DNA of 26,362 bases from Puniceicoccales bacterium (lineage in GTDB: Bacteria; Verrucomicrobiota; Verrucomicrobiia; Opitutales; JAIRKQ01): positions 1 through 26,362 of the forward strand of contig JAITIO010000036.1 in the NCBI GenBank assembly GCA_031279395.1, written 5' to 3'. Below, in pieces: positions 16,066 through 22,997 of this stretch. Both the position numbers and the translations under genes were made by a program. Position 1 is the first letter of the stretch. Each line of letters begins with the position of its first letter. The notes below the pieces were generated by a model. That model saw nothing but the letters and a program-made list of their open reading frames with translations. It had not been told where the DNA came from and ran no database searches.

Positions 16066-16131
16066 TTGATTTTTAATCTTTCGTATACTATGTATTATCG
16101 CCACATGATATTTCATGTGAAATCACATGAA
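16066..16131 (+). promoter_or_regulatory. Promoter and palindromic operator of the 134-residue gene
   Basis: TTGATT (16066-16071), 17 bases, TATGTA (16089-16094) form a candidate promoter. Just downstream are two interlocked palindromes sharing the half-site TCACATGA/TTCATGTG. One is CACATGA-TATT-TCATGTG (16102-16119); the other is TTCATGTGA-AA-TCACATGAA (16112-16131), a perfect 9-bp inverted repeat. Their position at and after the expected transcript start suits a repressor operator or a 5' hairpin in the mRNA. Confidence 0.5.
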
Positions 16132-16160
16132 TTTTCAAATTTTAACGAAAGAAGATAATT

Positions 16161-16565
16161 ATGGACGCAGTAAACGATAGAGGCCCGCAAAGAGCACTAC
16201 ATGGATCTCAACCACCGGGAGGGAGAATTGCCAGAGTATGTAGGGAATTGTCACAATTGCCGCAAACAATAAAATTAAAAGTTGTAAAATTAGCACAGAG
16301 GTTCGCAGAGGTAGCAAGACGGATAGCAGGCTCAAGAACTGCGCGAATAACAGCAATAGCGATAGTTGCGTTGGCAGTAGTTACTGGAATAAAAGCAGTT
16401 ATTATGATGATAATACTGGTAATGAGCGGCATGTATGAAGGGGCAACACCTATATTTGTATGGGCTGCATTGGAAATTACACGGTTGTCTATGCAAGTAG
16501 TTATGTTGGCAATTTTTATAGAGCTGTGTCGGGTGTGTTCGTTGCTGTCACAGAGATTCTTCTAA
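16161..16565 (+). CDS. Unrecognised small bilobed membrane protein
   Basis: The 134-residue protein has a basic, soluble N-terminal 60 residues (Pro/Gly-rich near 8-21, then RIARVCREL and amphipathic helices). Two hydrophobic lobes follow, at about 62-90 (ITAIAIVALAVVTGIKAVIM) and 96-127, joined by a short loop (SGMYEGATP). There is no signal peptide. No family was recognised. Bilobed hydrophobic hairpins with a cytosolic N-terminus are typical of chlamydial Inc proteins, but the similarity is architectural only. An AGAAG sequence precedes the ATG. A palindromic operator and promoter lie upstream and paired hairpins downstream, so this looks like a regulated single-gene unit. Confidence 0.65.
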   Translation: MDAVNDRGPQRALHGSQPPGGRIARVCRELSQLPQTIKLKVVKLAQRFAEVARRIAGSRTARITAIAIVALAVVTGIKAVIMMIILVMSGMYEGATPIFVWAALEITRLSMQVVMLAIFIELCRVCSLLSQRFF

Positions 16566-16583
16566 AAATTTTAGGTCCCTTCG

Positions 16584-16630
16584 GGAGAAATTTTTCATAA
16601 AATTTCTCCTAAAATCCTGTCCCCAGGATT
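16584..16630 (+). terminator. Tandem hairpins after the 134-residue gene
   Basis: GGAGAAATTT (16584-16593) pairs with AAATTTCTCC (16600-16609) over 10 bp. Then AATCCTG (16613-16619) pairs with CAGGATT (16624-16630), loop TCCC. No strong T-tract follows, so termination is plausible but not certain. The first hairpin contains copy 2 of the 23-bp repeat. Confidence 0.4.
16593..16615 (+). repeat. 23-bp direct repeat, copy 2
   Basis: Identical to 15904-15926. It lies 28 bases after the stop of the 134-residue gene, and here it forms the right arm of an inverted repeat that copy 1 lacks. Confidence 0.7.
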
Positions 16631-16677
16631 CGAATTGTCTTGAACCTTTAGCATATTCACATTTTTTCAGCTACAAA

Positions 16678-17832
16678 ATGATCTATAACAGAGATAATCC
16701 ATTTGCCGCCCATTTGAAATTTCGGAGAAGGTTGAATGACCAAGCGAGCGATAAGAATGTCCAACATTTAGTTTTCGATGTGGGCAATGGCGGCATATCC
16801 TATAAATGTGGCGATTCGATTGCCGTGCTCCCTAAAAACAATGAAAGTGAAGTAGCCGAAATTTTGCGTTTGTCAAAAATAGTCCCTGAAACACAGGTTA
16901 AGCTCCCTTTCCTAGGGAAAAAAATATCTATTTTTTTTGCCCTGCGGGAATACCTTTGTATAACCAATTTGCCCGATCAATTTTGGAAATGGCTTGGAGA
17001 AATCGAAACAGATTCCGACATGGGTTCATTCATTAATGATAAAATACTCCGGTCCGATCCGGAATGTCAGGTTTTGGCAAAATCATATTCACTTTTGGAA
17101 ATTTTAAAAAAATTTGATGGCCACTGCAAAATAGAACCGGGCGAGTTGGTATCAAAACTACGTCGTTTGATGCCGCGGTTGTATTCCATTGCATCATCTC
17201 CCCTCGCTAACCAAAATGAAATCCACATCGTCGTTGTGGTTGTTAGTTATACAAATGCCATTGGAAATAAAAGAAATGGCATCGCATCAAATTATTTGGC
17301 CAACGATGCAAATATTGGGGAAGACATTAGGGTTTTTGTGGTAAATTCCATGTTCGCATTGCCGACAAATGCCGAATCGAACATTATAATGGTTGGACCG
17401 GGAACTGGAATTGCGCCGTTTAGAGGTTTTTTACAAGAGAGACAATGCGTGGTAGACAAAGGTGGTAAGGTCGGGAAAAGCTGGCTGTTCTTCGGTGATA
17501 GAAATCATGCGACGGATTTTTTATTTGAGGAGGAATTACAGACATTTAAAGATTCTGGCATTTTGACAAACCTGGATTTGGCCTTTTCGAGGGATCAGGG
17601 AAATAAAATATATGTTCAGGACAGAATTTGGGACCGTCGCAAAGAACTCTGGTCGTGGATTTCCGATGGAGCCTATGTTTATATTTGTGGCAATGCATCT
17701 AAAATGGCAATGGATGTCGAAAATACCCTAAAAAAAATAGCCATGGAACTTGGAAACTTTACGGAAGACGAAGCCAATGGTTTTTTTAAACTGCTAAAGG
17801 ACAATCGACGCTATCAAAAGGACGTTTATTGA
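16678..17832 (+). CDS. CysJ-like NADPH:flavin reductase without flavodoxin domain
   Basis: The 384 residues match the C-terminal two-thirds of sulfite reductase flavoprotein/cytochrome P450 reductase-type proteins. There is a FAD-binding domain with its helical insert (about 1-230, RLYSIASS at 167-174, GIASNYL at 201-207). A NADP-binding domain follows, with GPGTGIAPFRGFLQER at 240-255, SWLFFGDR and VYICGNASKMAMDV near the end. The FMN-binding flavodoxin domain of CysJ is absent and the gene starts directly with the FAD domain, a form also known in chlamydiae. Electrons from NADPH would pass to a separate partner. No hemoprotein (cysI) or flavodoxin is nearby, so the physiological acceptor is open. 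It converges with the xer gene 39 bases away. Confidence 0.85.
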   Translation: MIYNRDNPFAAHLKFRRRLNDQASDKNVQHLVFDVGNGGISYKCGDSIAVLPKNNESEVAEILRLSKIVPETQVKLPFLGKKISIFFALREYLCITNLPDQFWKWLGEIETDSDMGSFINDKILRSDPECQVLAKSYSLLEILKKFDGHCKIEPGELVSKLRRLMPRLYSIASSPLANQNEIHIVVVVVSYTNAIGNKRNGIASNYLANDANIGEDIRVFVVNSMFALPTNAESNIIMVGPGTGIAPFRGFLQERQCVVDKGGKVGKSWLFFGDRNHATDFLFEEELQTFKDSGILTNLDLAFSRDQGNKIYVQDRIWDRRKELWSWISDGAYVYICGNASKMAMDVENTLKKIAMELGNFTEDEANGFFKLLKDNRRYQKDVY

Positions 17833-17870
17833 AATTAGCTGCTTCCCATGTCGATGGATCGGGTTCCATG

Positions 17871-18785
17871 TTAAAATTTATCCCGCTGGTGAAACTTTCT
17901 ATAGTCAGACATAAGGCGCTTTTTGTCTACGGCCGTATAAATTTGGGTAGTGGAAATATCCGCATGGCCGAGCATCTCCTGTATGGAACGCAGGTCTGCT
18001 CCATTTTCTAATAGATGTGTGGCAAAGGAATGGCGTAGGGTATGGGGAGTTACGGATTTTCCTATCCCTGCCAGTTTTATGTATTTTTTTAAGTGCATCC
18101 ACACGGTTTTCCTAGATAATTTGCGGCCCGTTATCCCTATGAAAAATGTGCTATCCGTTTTAGATTTTACGAATTTTGGACGTGCGACGGTTAGGTACCG
18201 CTCCAGTTTTGATTTGGCAATAGATCCAAATGGAACACTCCTTTCTTTTGCCCCTTTGCCGTGTACCCGCAGGAAACAGTTTTCAAAATCGACGGCCTGA
18301 ATTTTAATATCACACAGTTCGGACACTCTCAATCCGCTGCTATAAATCAGTTCGAACATTGCACTGTCCCGCATGGCCAGTGGAGATTTTTCTCCATCTA
18401 ATTCCAAAATTTTTGCCACTTCTTCCGATGTCAATGTGTCCGGCAATTTTCGCATGCAACGGGGACGTTTCAACTGCTTGGCAACGTCCAAATTTGCCAT
18501 GTTTCGGGCTTTGGCAAATTTGGAAAATGACCGTAAAGCGGATAATTTTCTTGCCACCGTGGCCGACGAACACCCAGATTTATCTAGAAATATTAACCAT
18601 TGGCGCAGTATTTCCAATGAAACCTCCGACCAGTTCTTTAGAGCATGTTTCGAAAAAAAATCTACAAGAGCTAATAGGTCATTTTCATAGCTGGCTACGG
18701 TGTTTTTGCTACTTCCCTTTTCCAATTCCAGATGCACAAGGAAGGCATCGATATCCTCTTTCAAAACTGATGTTGTTTCATCCAT
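17871..18785 (-). CDS. xerD: Tyrosine recombinase, XerC/XerD type
   Basis: Xer recombinases resolve chromosome dimers at dif. The 304 residues have the N-terminal core-binding SAM-like domain (1-100: FLVHLELEKGSSKNTVASYENDL) and the catalytic domain. The active-site set is complete: Arg153 (SGLRVSEL), Lys177 (HGKGAKERSVPFG), His248 and Arg251 (PHTLRHSFATHLLENGADL), His274 (LGHADISTTQIY) and nucleophile Tyr283. Length and motifs fit XerD slightly better than XerC, but the two are hard to tell apart. The start ATG overlaps the end of dnaX by 8 bases, so they are co-transcribed. No dif-like site was recognised in the window. Confidence 0.92.
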   Translation of the reverse strand: MDETTSVLKEDIDAFLVHLELEKGSSKNTVASYENDLLALVDFFSKHALKNWSEVSLEILRQWLIFLDKSGCSSATVARKLSALRSFSKFAKARNMANLDVAKQLKRPRCMRKLPDTLTSEEVAKILELDGEKSPLAMRDSAMFELIYSSGLRVSELCDIKIQAVDFENCFLRVHGKGAKERSVPFGSIAKSKLERYLTVARPKFVKSKTDSTFFIGITGRKLSRKTVWMHLKKYIKLAGIGKSVTPHTLRHSFATHLLENGADLRSIQEMLGHADISTTQIYTAVDKKRLMSDYRKFHQRDKF

Positions 18786-20034
18786 CGGACTTTAAAATGC
18801 TTAGCCTGGCACGAAAACCTTCTTTCAATATCGACTGTACCTCGGATGGTAGCCGTGATTTCTTTTTTTCGGAGTCATCGTTGGAAGTGGTAATGGGTTG
18901 GTTTTCCGTATTTTCGGATTTTAATGCCCGAATGTCTTGTAGGATGGCATCGATGGCACGGGATTGTCCCCGTTCAGCAGCTTGCAGCAGGGTAGTTTCA
19001 AAGTTTATGGTTTCAGAAATTCCGGTTTTGACGGATTCCTTTGACCGGTGAATTTCTTCCAATATCCGAACCATGCGGTCGGGGTAATTGCCATCTCCAT
19101 CCAAAATGCTTTCCAGTTGTTCGTAAATCCTCGCTTCCACATCACATAAAACCCTATACATGTCACAATTTTGTGATGAAACTTCATGGGAAATTTTTAT
19201 GAGCTTTTTGTAGTCACCGTAGTAAATGCTACTAATTATGCCATCGATGGTATCGCCATCAGCTAGCCCGTAGGCAAGGTTTACTGCTTCTAGGGTTATT
19301 TCGTTTCCACAAAAGGTTGCCATTCGGTCAAGGATCGATTCCGCATCTCTGACCCCACCATTGGCAAGGCGAGCAATTGTAAGGAGGGCACCTTCGGAAA
19401 TTTTCATTCCTTCACTCTGGGCGATTGCGGATAATTTTTCAGCCAATGTGGCAATTGGTACGGGCCGGAAAGAAAACCGTTGGCATCGGGACGTTATGGT
19501 TGGCAAAACTTTATGGGCCTCGGTGGTGGCAAAGATAAATTTTACATGGACCGGTGGTTCTTCGAGAGTCTTGAGTAATGCATTAAAGGCAGCATTTGAT
19601 AGCATATGCACTTCGTCGATGATATATATTTTATATTTGCATAAGATGGGAGCATATCGGCATTCCTCGCGAAGATCTCGAATTTGCTCGACGGAATTAT
19701 TGGATGCTCCATCGATTTCTATGACGTCCAAACAGTTACCTGATGCGATGGAACGTGAAATTTCATCGTCAGGGTCGAAATCTATGGAGGGCCCACCGCT
19801 GGAATTCAGAGCCATGGCCAATAGACGGGCAGTGGTAGTTTTTCCTGTTCCCCGAGGACCAACGAATAGGTAGGCGTGGGCAACACGATCCATCTTTATG
19901 GCATTGGTTAGTGTCCTAACAATGTGATCCTGCCCAATGATCTCTTTAAAAGTTTTTGGACGCCAGCGAAGAGCAATTACCCTGTATTGATTCCGACTTT
20001 TGTCCAAATTTCCTTCCTCAAAACTTTTCTGCAT
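18778..20034 (-). CDS. dnaX: DNA polymerase III subunit gamma/tau, zinc-module-less
   Basis: DnaX is the motor of the clamp loader. The 418 residues hold the AAA+ domains: Walker A GPRGTGKTT (59-67), the Walker B/DEVH box IIDEVHML (138-144), sensor SRC (182-184), and the conserved DGASNNSVEQIRDLRE. The four-Cys zinc module normally between Walker A and the DxASN motif is gone. This stretch is NSSGGPSIDFDPDDEISRSI, and the single Cys is at 101. The product is gamma-like in length, with no long tau-type C-terminal domain, and no slippery frameshift site was noticed. It heads the dnaX-xer unit. The ATG 20034 lacks a ribosome binding site. Confidence 0.94.
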   Translation of the reverse strand: MQKSFEEGNLDKSRNQYRVIALRWRPKTFKEIIGQDHIVRTLTNAIKMDRVAHAYLFVGPRGTGKTTTARLLAMALNSSGGPSIDFDPDDEISRSIASGNCLDVIEIDGASNNSVEQIRDLREECRYAPILCKYKIYIIDEVHMLSNAAFNALLKTLEEPPVHVKFIFATTEAHKVLPTITSRCQRFSFRPVPIATLAEKLSAIAQSEGMKISEGALLTIARLANGGVRDAESILDRMATFCGNEITLEAVNLAYGLADGDTIDGIISSIYYGDYKKLIKISHEVSSQNCDMYRVLCDVEARIYEQLESILDGDGNYPDRMVRILEEIHRSKESVKTGISETINFETTLLQAAERGQSRAIDAILQDIRALKSENTENQPITTSNDDSEKKKSRLPSEVQSILKEGFRARLSILKSDG

Positions 20035-20327
20035 AGAATCCTATGGTGTTCAGATCCTGCAAGTTATCTCCCCAAAGTAAAGTGATATCAAAATGCTTTG
20101 CGGAGGAAATTTTTTGGAAAAAACATGGTCAAATCCACAGACCCGATTTCAAGCATGATGGCCATCACAATGTCCCTAATTTGGAACGAAATTTCATAAA
20201 CATCCATTGGAAATGGGATGGGGAATTAAAATTTTTATAAAAAATTTTTATCTGCTTCTGCCCTCCGTGGAAACGGTGCTCAGGGCATATTTTGTATTTT
20301 TCCTAACCAAATTTTCCATAATATTTA
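20035..20327. other. Intergenic region between divergent dnaX and mraZ
   Basis: About 290 bases with no convincing gene. A 65-codon frame at 20043-20240 has no signals and was not called. The region holds an AT-rich tract (20228-20251) and a GNRA-capped hairpin (20260-20286). The dnaX promoter must lie here but no good -35/-10 pair was recognised. Confidence 0.5.
20260..20301 (+). terminator. GNRA-capped hairpin with T-rich tail
   Basis: GCCCT (20260-20264) pairs with AGGGC (20282-20286). Inside it CCGT (20265-20268) pairs with ACGG (20273-20276) around a GGAA tetraloop, with TGCTC bulged on the 3' side. The tail is ATATTTTGTATTTTT. It lies just before the mraZ promoter and may insulate it. 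What it would terminate is unclear. Confidence 0.35.
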
Positions 20328-20369
20328 TTGACTGTGGGGAAAAATGGGAGATACTGTTTAAAAGTGGTA
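20328..20369 (+). promoter_or_regulatory. mraZ: mraZ promoter with MraZ-box array
   Basis: TTGACT (20328-20333), a 16-base spacer and GATACT (20350-20355) form a sigma70-like promoter about 27 bases before the ATG. The same DNA holds TGGGG (20335-20339), TGGGA (20345-20349) and TGGTA (20365-20369). The first two are separated by exactly 5 bases and the third falls on the same 10-bp register with one degenerate unit (TGTTT) between. MraZ represses its own operon in E. coli through TGGGN repeats spaced by 5 bases, so this is very probably the autoregulatory operator. Confidence 0.7.
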
Positions 20370-20381
20370 GGTTAAATCAAA

Positions 20382-20840
20382 ATGTTGCAAAACTCAAATA
20401 ATATTTACGTAGGTGAGCATCGGCGCAACCCGGACGAGAAGGGTAGGGTGTTATTGCCAGCGAAATGGAGATTTGGGTCTGAACAACATGAAGTATACAT
20501 TGCCATCCCAAATCCATCCGGATGCATAATCGTCTATCCTCCCAAAATGGTAGAAAAATTGAGAGAAAAGGCTTCCAATGTAAGCCTAGGAGATAAAAGG
20601 GGGCAAAAAACTCTCACGAAACTTTTTTCGAAGGCTGACCAGCTTACCTGTGATAGCCAGGGGAGGATTTTGCTCAATCAAATGCTTTGTACTCACGGAG
20701 GATTAAACAGGGAAATCCTGATGGTGGGTAATTTTATAACTTTTAGCATCTGGGACCCGGGAAGGTACGAAAAATATTTGAGCAAGGATGAGGAAGAGGA
20801 TGACGAAATCAGCGTGATTTTAACACAACTTGGGTTATGA
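20382..20840 (+). CDS. mraZ: Transcriptional regulator MraZ
   Basis: MraZ is a ring-forming DNA-binding protein that controls the division and cell-wall (dcw) cluster. The 152 residues contain the two tandem SpoVT/AbrB-like modules, each with its D-x-x-G-R signature: DEKGRVLLPAKWR at 18-30 and DSQGRILLNQ at 91-100. The C-terminal tail is acidic (KDEEEDDEISV). Four bases overlap rsmH (ATGA), the usual arrangement. The promoter directly upstream carries a TGGGN array at 10-bp spacing, so autoregulation is likely. The leader is only about 20 bases, without a clear ribosome binding site. Confidence 0.95.
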   Translation: MLQNSNNIYVGEHRRNPDEKGRVLLPAKWRFGSEQHEVYIAIPNPSGCIIVYPPKMVEKLREKASNVSLGDKRGQKTLTKLFSKADQLTCDSQGRILLNQMLCTHGGLNREILMVGNFITFSIWDPGRYEKYLSKDEEEDDEISVILTQLGL

Positions 20841-21781
20841 TGGGAGAGGCACAGTTATTATTATCCCATTGTTCAGTTCTTCTGAATGATGTTGTAAAAT
20901 GGTTAAACCCATCCAAGAGTGGACAATTTTTGGATTGTACGTTCGGGGGTGGAGGACATAGTGAAGCCTTGTTGCAAGCCAATGAAAAAAACTTTGTTTA
21001 TGCCATTGACCGTGATCCAAGCGCTAAGCAACGTGCCCAAAAGCTTTCGCTAACCCACAATAACTTTAGATTTTATCAGTTCAATTTTTCCGAAGTTGGA
21101 TGTCTACGTGTGCCTCCGTTAGATGGTATTGTAATGGATTTAGGAATTTCGTCCTTCCAACTCGACGACGAAAACAGGGGATTTTCTTTTAAGTATCACA
21201 CTCCGTTGGATATGCGCATGGACAACAGTCGTGGGATCACGGCGGCGGACTTTCTATACAAGGCCAGTGAACGGGAATTGATAATAGCCATTAGAGATTA
21301 CGGAGAGGAGGAATATTGGAAAAAAATCATCTCTACTATTTTGAACAATAGAAAAAATCCGGATATGAAATATGCCGATAGTTTTGCTAAAATCGTTTCC
21401 GGCTGTATTCCCAAGAAAAAGGGACAAAAAATTCATCCAGCCACGAAGACGTTTCAAGGGATAAGAATTTTCATTAACGATGAATTGGGTTCCCTAGAAG
21501 CAGCGTTGCCCACTTTATTCGACAAATTAGCGGTGGGTGGGCGATTAGCCGTAATCAGTTTTCACTCACTGGAGGACAAAATCGTTAAAAAGTTTTTCAA
21601 CCAAATGGCCGGGAAAGCGACCGACAAATTCGACAGCCAACCCCAACAAGACCGGGTTGCCTATGCCAATATCTTAACAAAAAAACCGATTACTTCCGAT
21701 GAAACCGAAGTGGATCATAATCCGCGCAGCCGATCTGCCAAATTACGCATTTTAGAAAAAACACGCAACATAGTAGATTGA
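20837..21781 (+). CDS. rsmH: 16S rRNA (cytosine-1402-N4)-methyltransferase
   Basis: RsmH (MraW) methylates N4 of C1402 in 16S rRNA at the ribosomal P site, using S-adenosylmethionine. The 314 residues show HCSVLLNDVVKWL at the start, the SAM-binding motif DCTFGGGGHSEALL (33-46), AIDRDP, MDLGISSFQLDDENRGFSF and SFHSLEDKIVKKFF. All are family hallmarks, and the length is normal. It begins inside the end of mraZ; a second ATG follows at 20840. It overlaps the ftsL-like gene region by position only. No odd residues were noticed. Confidence 0.96.
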   Translation: MMGEAQLLLSHCSVLLNDVVKWLNPSKSGQFLDCTFGGGGHSEALLQANEKNFVYAIDRDPSAKQRAQKLSLTHNNFRFYQFNFSEVGCLRVPPLDGIVMDLGISSFQLDDENRGFSFKYHTPLDMRMDNSRGITAADFLYKASERELIIAIRDYGEEEYWKKIISTILNNRKNPDMKYADSFAKIVSGCIPKKKGQKIHPATKTFQGIRIFINDELGSLEAALPTLFDKLAVGGRLAVISFHSLEDKIVKKFFNQMAGKATDKFDSQPQQDRVAYANILTKKPITSDETEVDHNPRSRSAKLRILEKTRNIVD

Positions 21782-21783
21782 AT

Positions 21784-22176
21784 ATGAAAAATAAGTCAGA
21801 CAGATTTTTTCAAATTTGTACATTGTTGTGCATAGGCGGTGTTTTTATGTCATTTTTTCTGTCTTTGTTTTTGGTTAAGGCGAGGCAAAACATAATATCA
21901 TGGGGACGAAAAATATCAGAACATGAGCGGGTTTTATCCCTATATGTCACAAAAAACACAGAACTGGATAAGGAAATTTTAAAGCTTAGTTCCACCCGAT
22001 CCTTGCATGACTTCATCGAAGTGAATGGCCTTGTGGTTGCAGATGTACACAATACGGTAAAAGTGTCAAAAACGGATGTCAATTTTTATGCTCTAAACCA
22101 TTCGGCTGATAGGGTTGCAAATCGACTTCCCCAGGAAAAATTTCCAAAACAAACTAGTCTAACTATGCGTAATTAA
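21784..22176 (+). CDS. ftsL: FtsL-like cell division protein
   Basis: FtsL is a small bitopic membrane protein that bridges FtsQ/FtsB to FtsWI in the divisome. The gene sits where ftsL belongs, just after rsmH. The 130-residue product fits: a short basic cytoplasmic start (MKNKSDRFF), one membrane segment (about 10-31), then a helical, coiled-coil-prone stretch (ISEHERVLSLYVTKNTELDKEILKLSS). A longer periplasmic tail follows. FtsL is poorly conserved, so the call relies on position and architecture. ATG 21784 was chosen over an in-frame TTG at 21778 that overlaps the rsmH stop. The dcw cluster does not continue: no ftsI or murE follows, but a palindromic element does. Confidence 0.7.
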   Translation: MKNKSDRFFQICTLLCIGGVFMSFFLSLFLVKARQNIISWGRKISEHERVLSLYVTKNTELDKEILKLSSTRSLHDFIEVNGLVVADVHNTVKVSKTDVNFYALNHSADRVANRLPQEKFPKQTSLTMRN

Positions 22177-22547
22177 AATTACGACAATTGTAATAGGTAA
22201 TGATGGACTCATAAAAAGGATTAACGTTTAGAAAGGATGGGAAAATATCAGAAGTTAGTACAATGGAATCGATAAAAGGAGAGGTCTTGGAGAAGATATC
22301 TATTTCCTAAAGTCGCCAGGTAGGCGGTGGGAGGATTAGTGTCCCCATTGCCACCCGCTACACTCGCATATTTTCCCATTCCCAATTCTTTTCGTTTTTA
22401 TCCAAATTTATGAGTCCTGATCCTAGGCTTCGCTGAAGCAACGGTTGTTTCGTGGGAAGTAGAAATTTGGACGATCCGAAGAGCACCATGGGCGGAATAT
22501 CAAAGCGGAAGGCCATTGGGCATTTAAAAGCTTCCGTACGCGAAATA
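22177..22547. other. Intergenic region between convergent ftsL and dgkA
   Basis: About 370 bases. Most of it is the second palindromic element (22196-22426), followed by a small hairpin GCTTC-GCT-GAAGC (22427-22439). No protein gene is supported: the 72-codon frame at 22452-22670 is mostly antisense to dgkA. Confidence 0.6.
22196..22426. repeat. Palindromic intergenic element, copy 2 (structured interior)
   Basis: The right arm (22407-22426), read on the minus strand, is CTAGGATCAGGACTCATAAA. The left arm (22196-22215) ends in GGACTCATAAA. The right arm matches the left arm of copy 1 (2357-2376) at 17 of 20 positions and shares 16 consecutive bases with copy 1's right end. The interior differs from copy 1 and is itself palindromic: ATGGGAAAATAT (from about 22238) pairs with ATATTTTCCCAT (to about 22379). 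Smaller hairpins lie inside, such as CGCC-AGGTA-GGCG near 22313-22326 and GCGGTGG/CCACCCGC. The shared ends with different interiors suggest a non-autonomous mobile element. Confidence 0.6.
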
Positions 22548-22943
22548 TCATTGCTTGACCGTAATGATGAAAATGGCAGAAACTACGATGTTGCAAAGGG
22601 CAATGTAAACCGCTGCACTTGCAGTGTCTTTGGCTTTCTTGGCAAGTGGAAATCTCCTATTCTGAGATGAAAAATTTACGACGGATTCGATGGCTGTGTT
22701 TAAACATTCGGCAATTAGTAACATGAAGAAATCGACAACTAGGAGAAAAAACTTCCAACTCCAGCCAAGAAACCAAAAGCAAATCGGCAAAATCACTATC
22801 CCGCATACAAGTTCCACCCGAAATGGTCGTTCATGGCGCATGAAACGCATGCCACTGATTGAATAACTCAGTGGATTAACAATATATCGCCACAGAAAAA
22901 TTGTACATAACCTGAGCAATTTTTTAAAAATTTTCCTTTGCAT
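22548..22943 (-). CDS. dgkA: Diacylglycerol kinase (DgkA family)
   Basis: DgkA is a small inner-membrane kinase that converts diacylglycerol to phosphatidic acid with ATP. The 131 residues carry the family marks: ERPFRVE (38-44), an acidic helix LLIAECLNTAIESVV with Glu79, Asn82 and Glu86, and AKKAKDTASAAV (101-112). There are three hydrophobic segments. The N-terminus has an extra basic stretch before the conserved part. The gene is divergent from two tandem phosphoglycerol-transferase-like genes. This fits the known role of E. coli DgkA in recycling diacylglycerol released by MdoB. Confidence 0.92.
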   Translation of the reverse strand: MQRKIFKKLLRLCTIFLWRYIVNPLSYSISGMRFMRHERPFRVELVCGIVILPICFWFLGWSWKFFLLVVDFFMLLIAECLNTAIESVVNFSSQNRRFPLAKKAKDTASAAVYIALCNIVVSAIFIITVKQ

Positions 22944-22965
22944 GTGAAGAATTTTTGTTAACCCC

Positions 22966-22982
22966 TTATCTTAAGTAGATAA
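22966..22982. promoter_or_regulatory. Small inverted repeat between dgkA and the sulfatase genes
   Basis: TTATCT-TAAGT-AGATAA lies in the 54-base divergent spacer. It could be an operator shared by both promoters, but is short enough to be chance. Confidence 0.25.
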
Positions 22983-22997
22983 AAAATTAAGCCGCCG

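Noticed and set aside
16614..16650. tRNA-like T-arm (AATTCGAATCC on the minus strand)
   Set aside because: No acceptor stem, D-arm or anticodon arm could be drawn around it; it is better explained as a simple hairpin.
20043..20240. 65-codon plus-strand frame before the mraZ promoter
   Set aside because: No ribosome binding site, promoter or recognisable protein features; composition looks like chance. The hairpin after it (20260-20286) is the only hint in its favour.
20260..20286. Possible SRP RNA core near dnaX (GGAA-capped hairpin)
   Set aside because: SRP RNA is often beside dnaX and has a GGAA loop, but the flanking internal-loop sequences of the SRP core are missing and the pairing is too short.
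22452..22670. 72-codon plus-strand frame
   Set aside because: Mostly antisense to dgkA, whose family match is clear.
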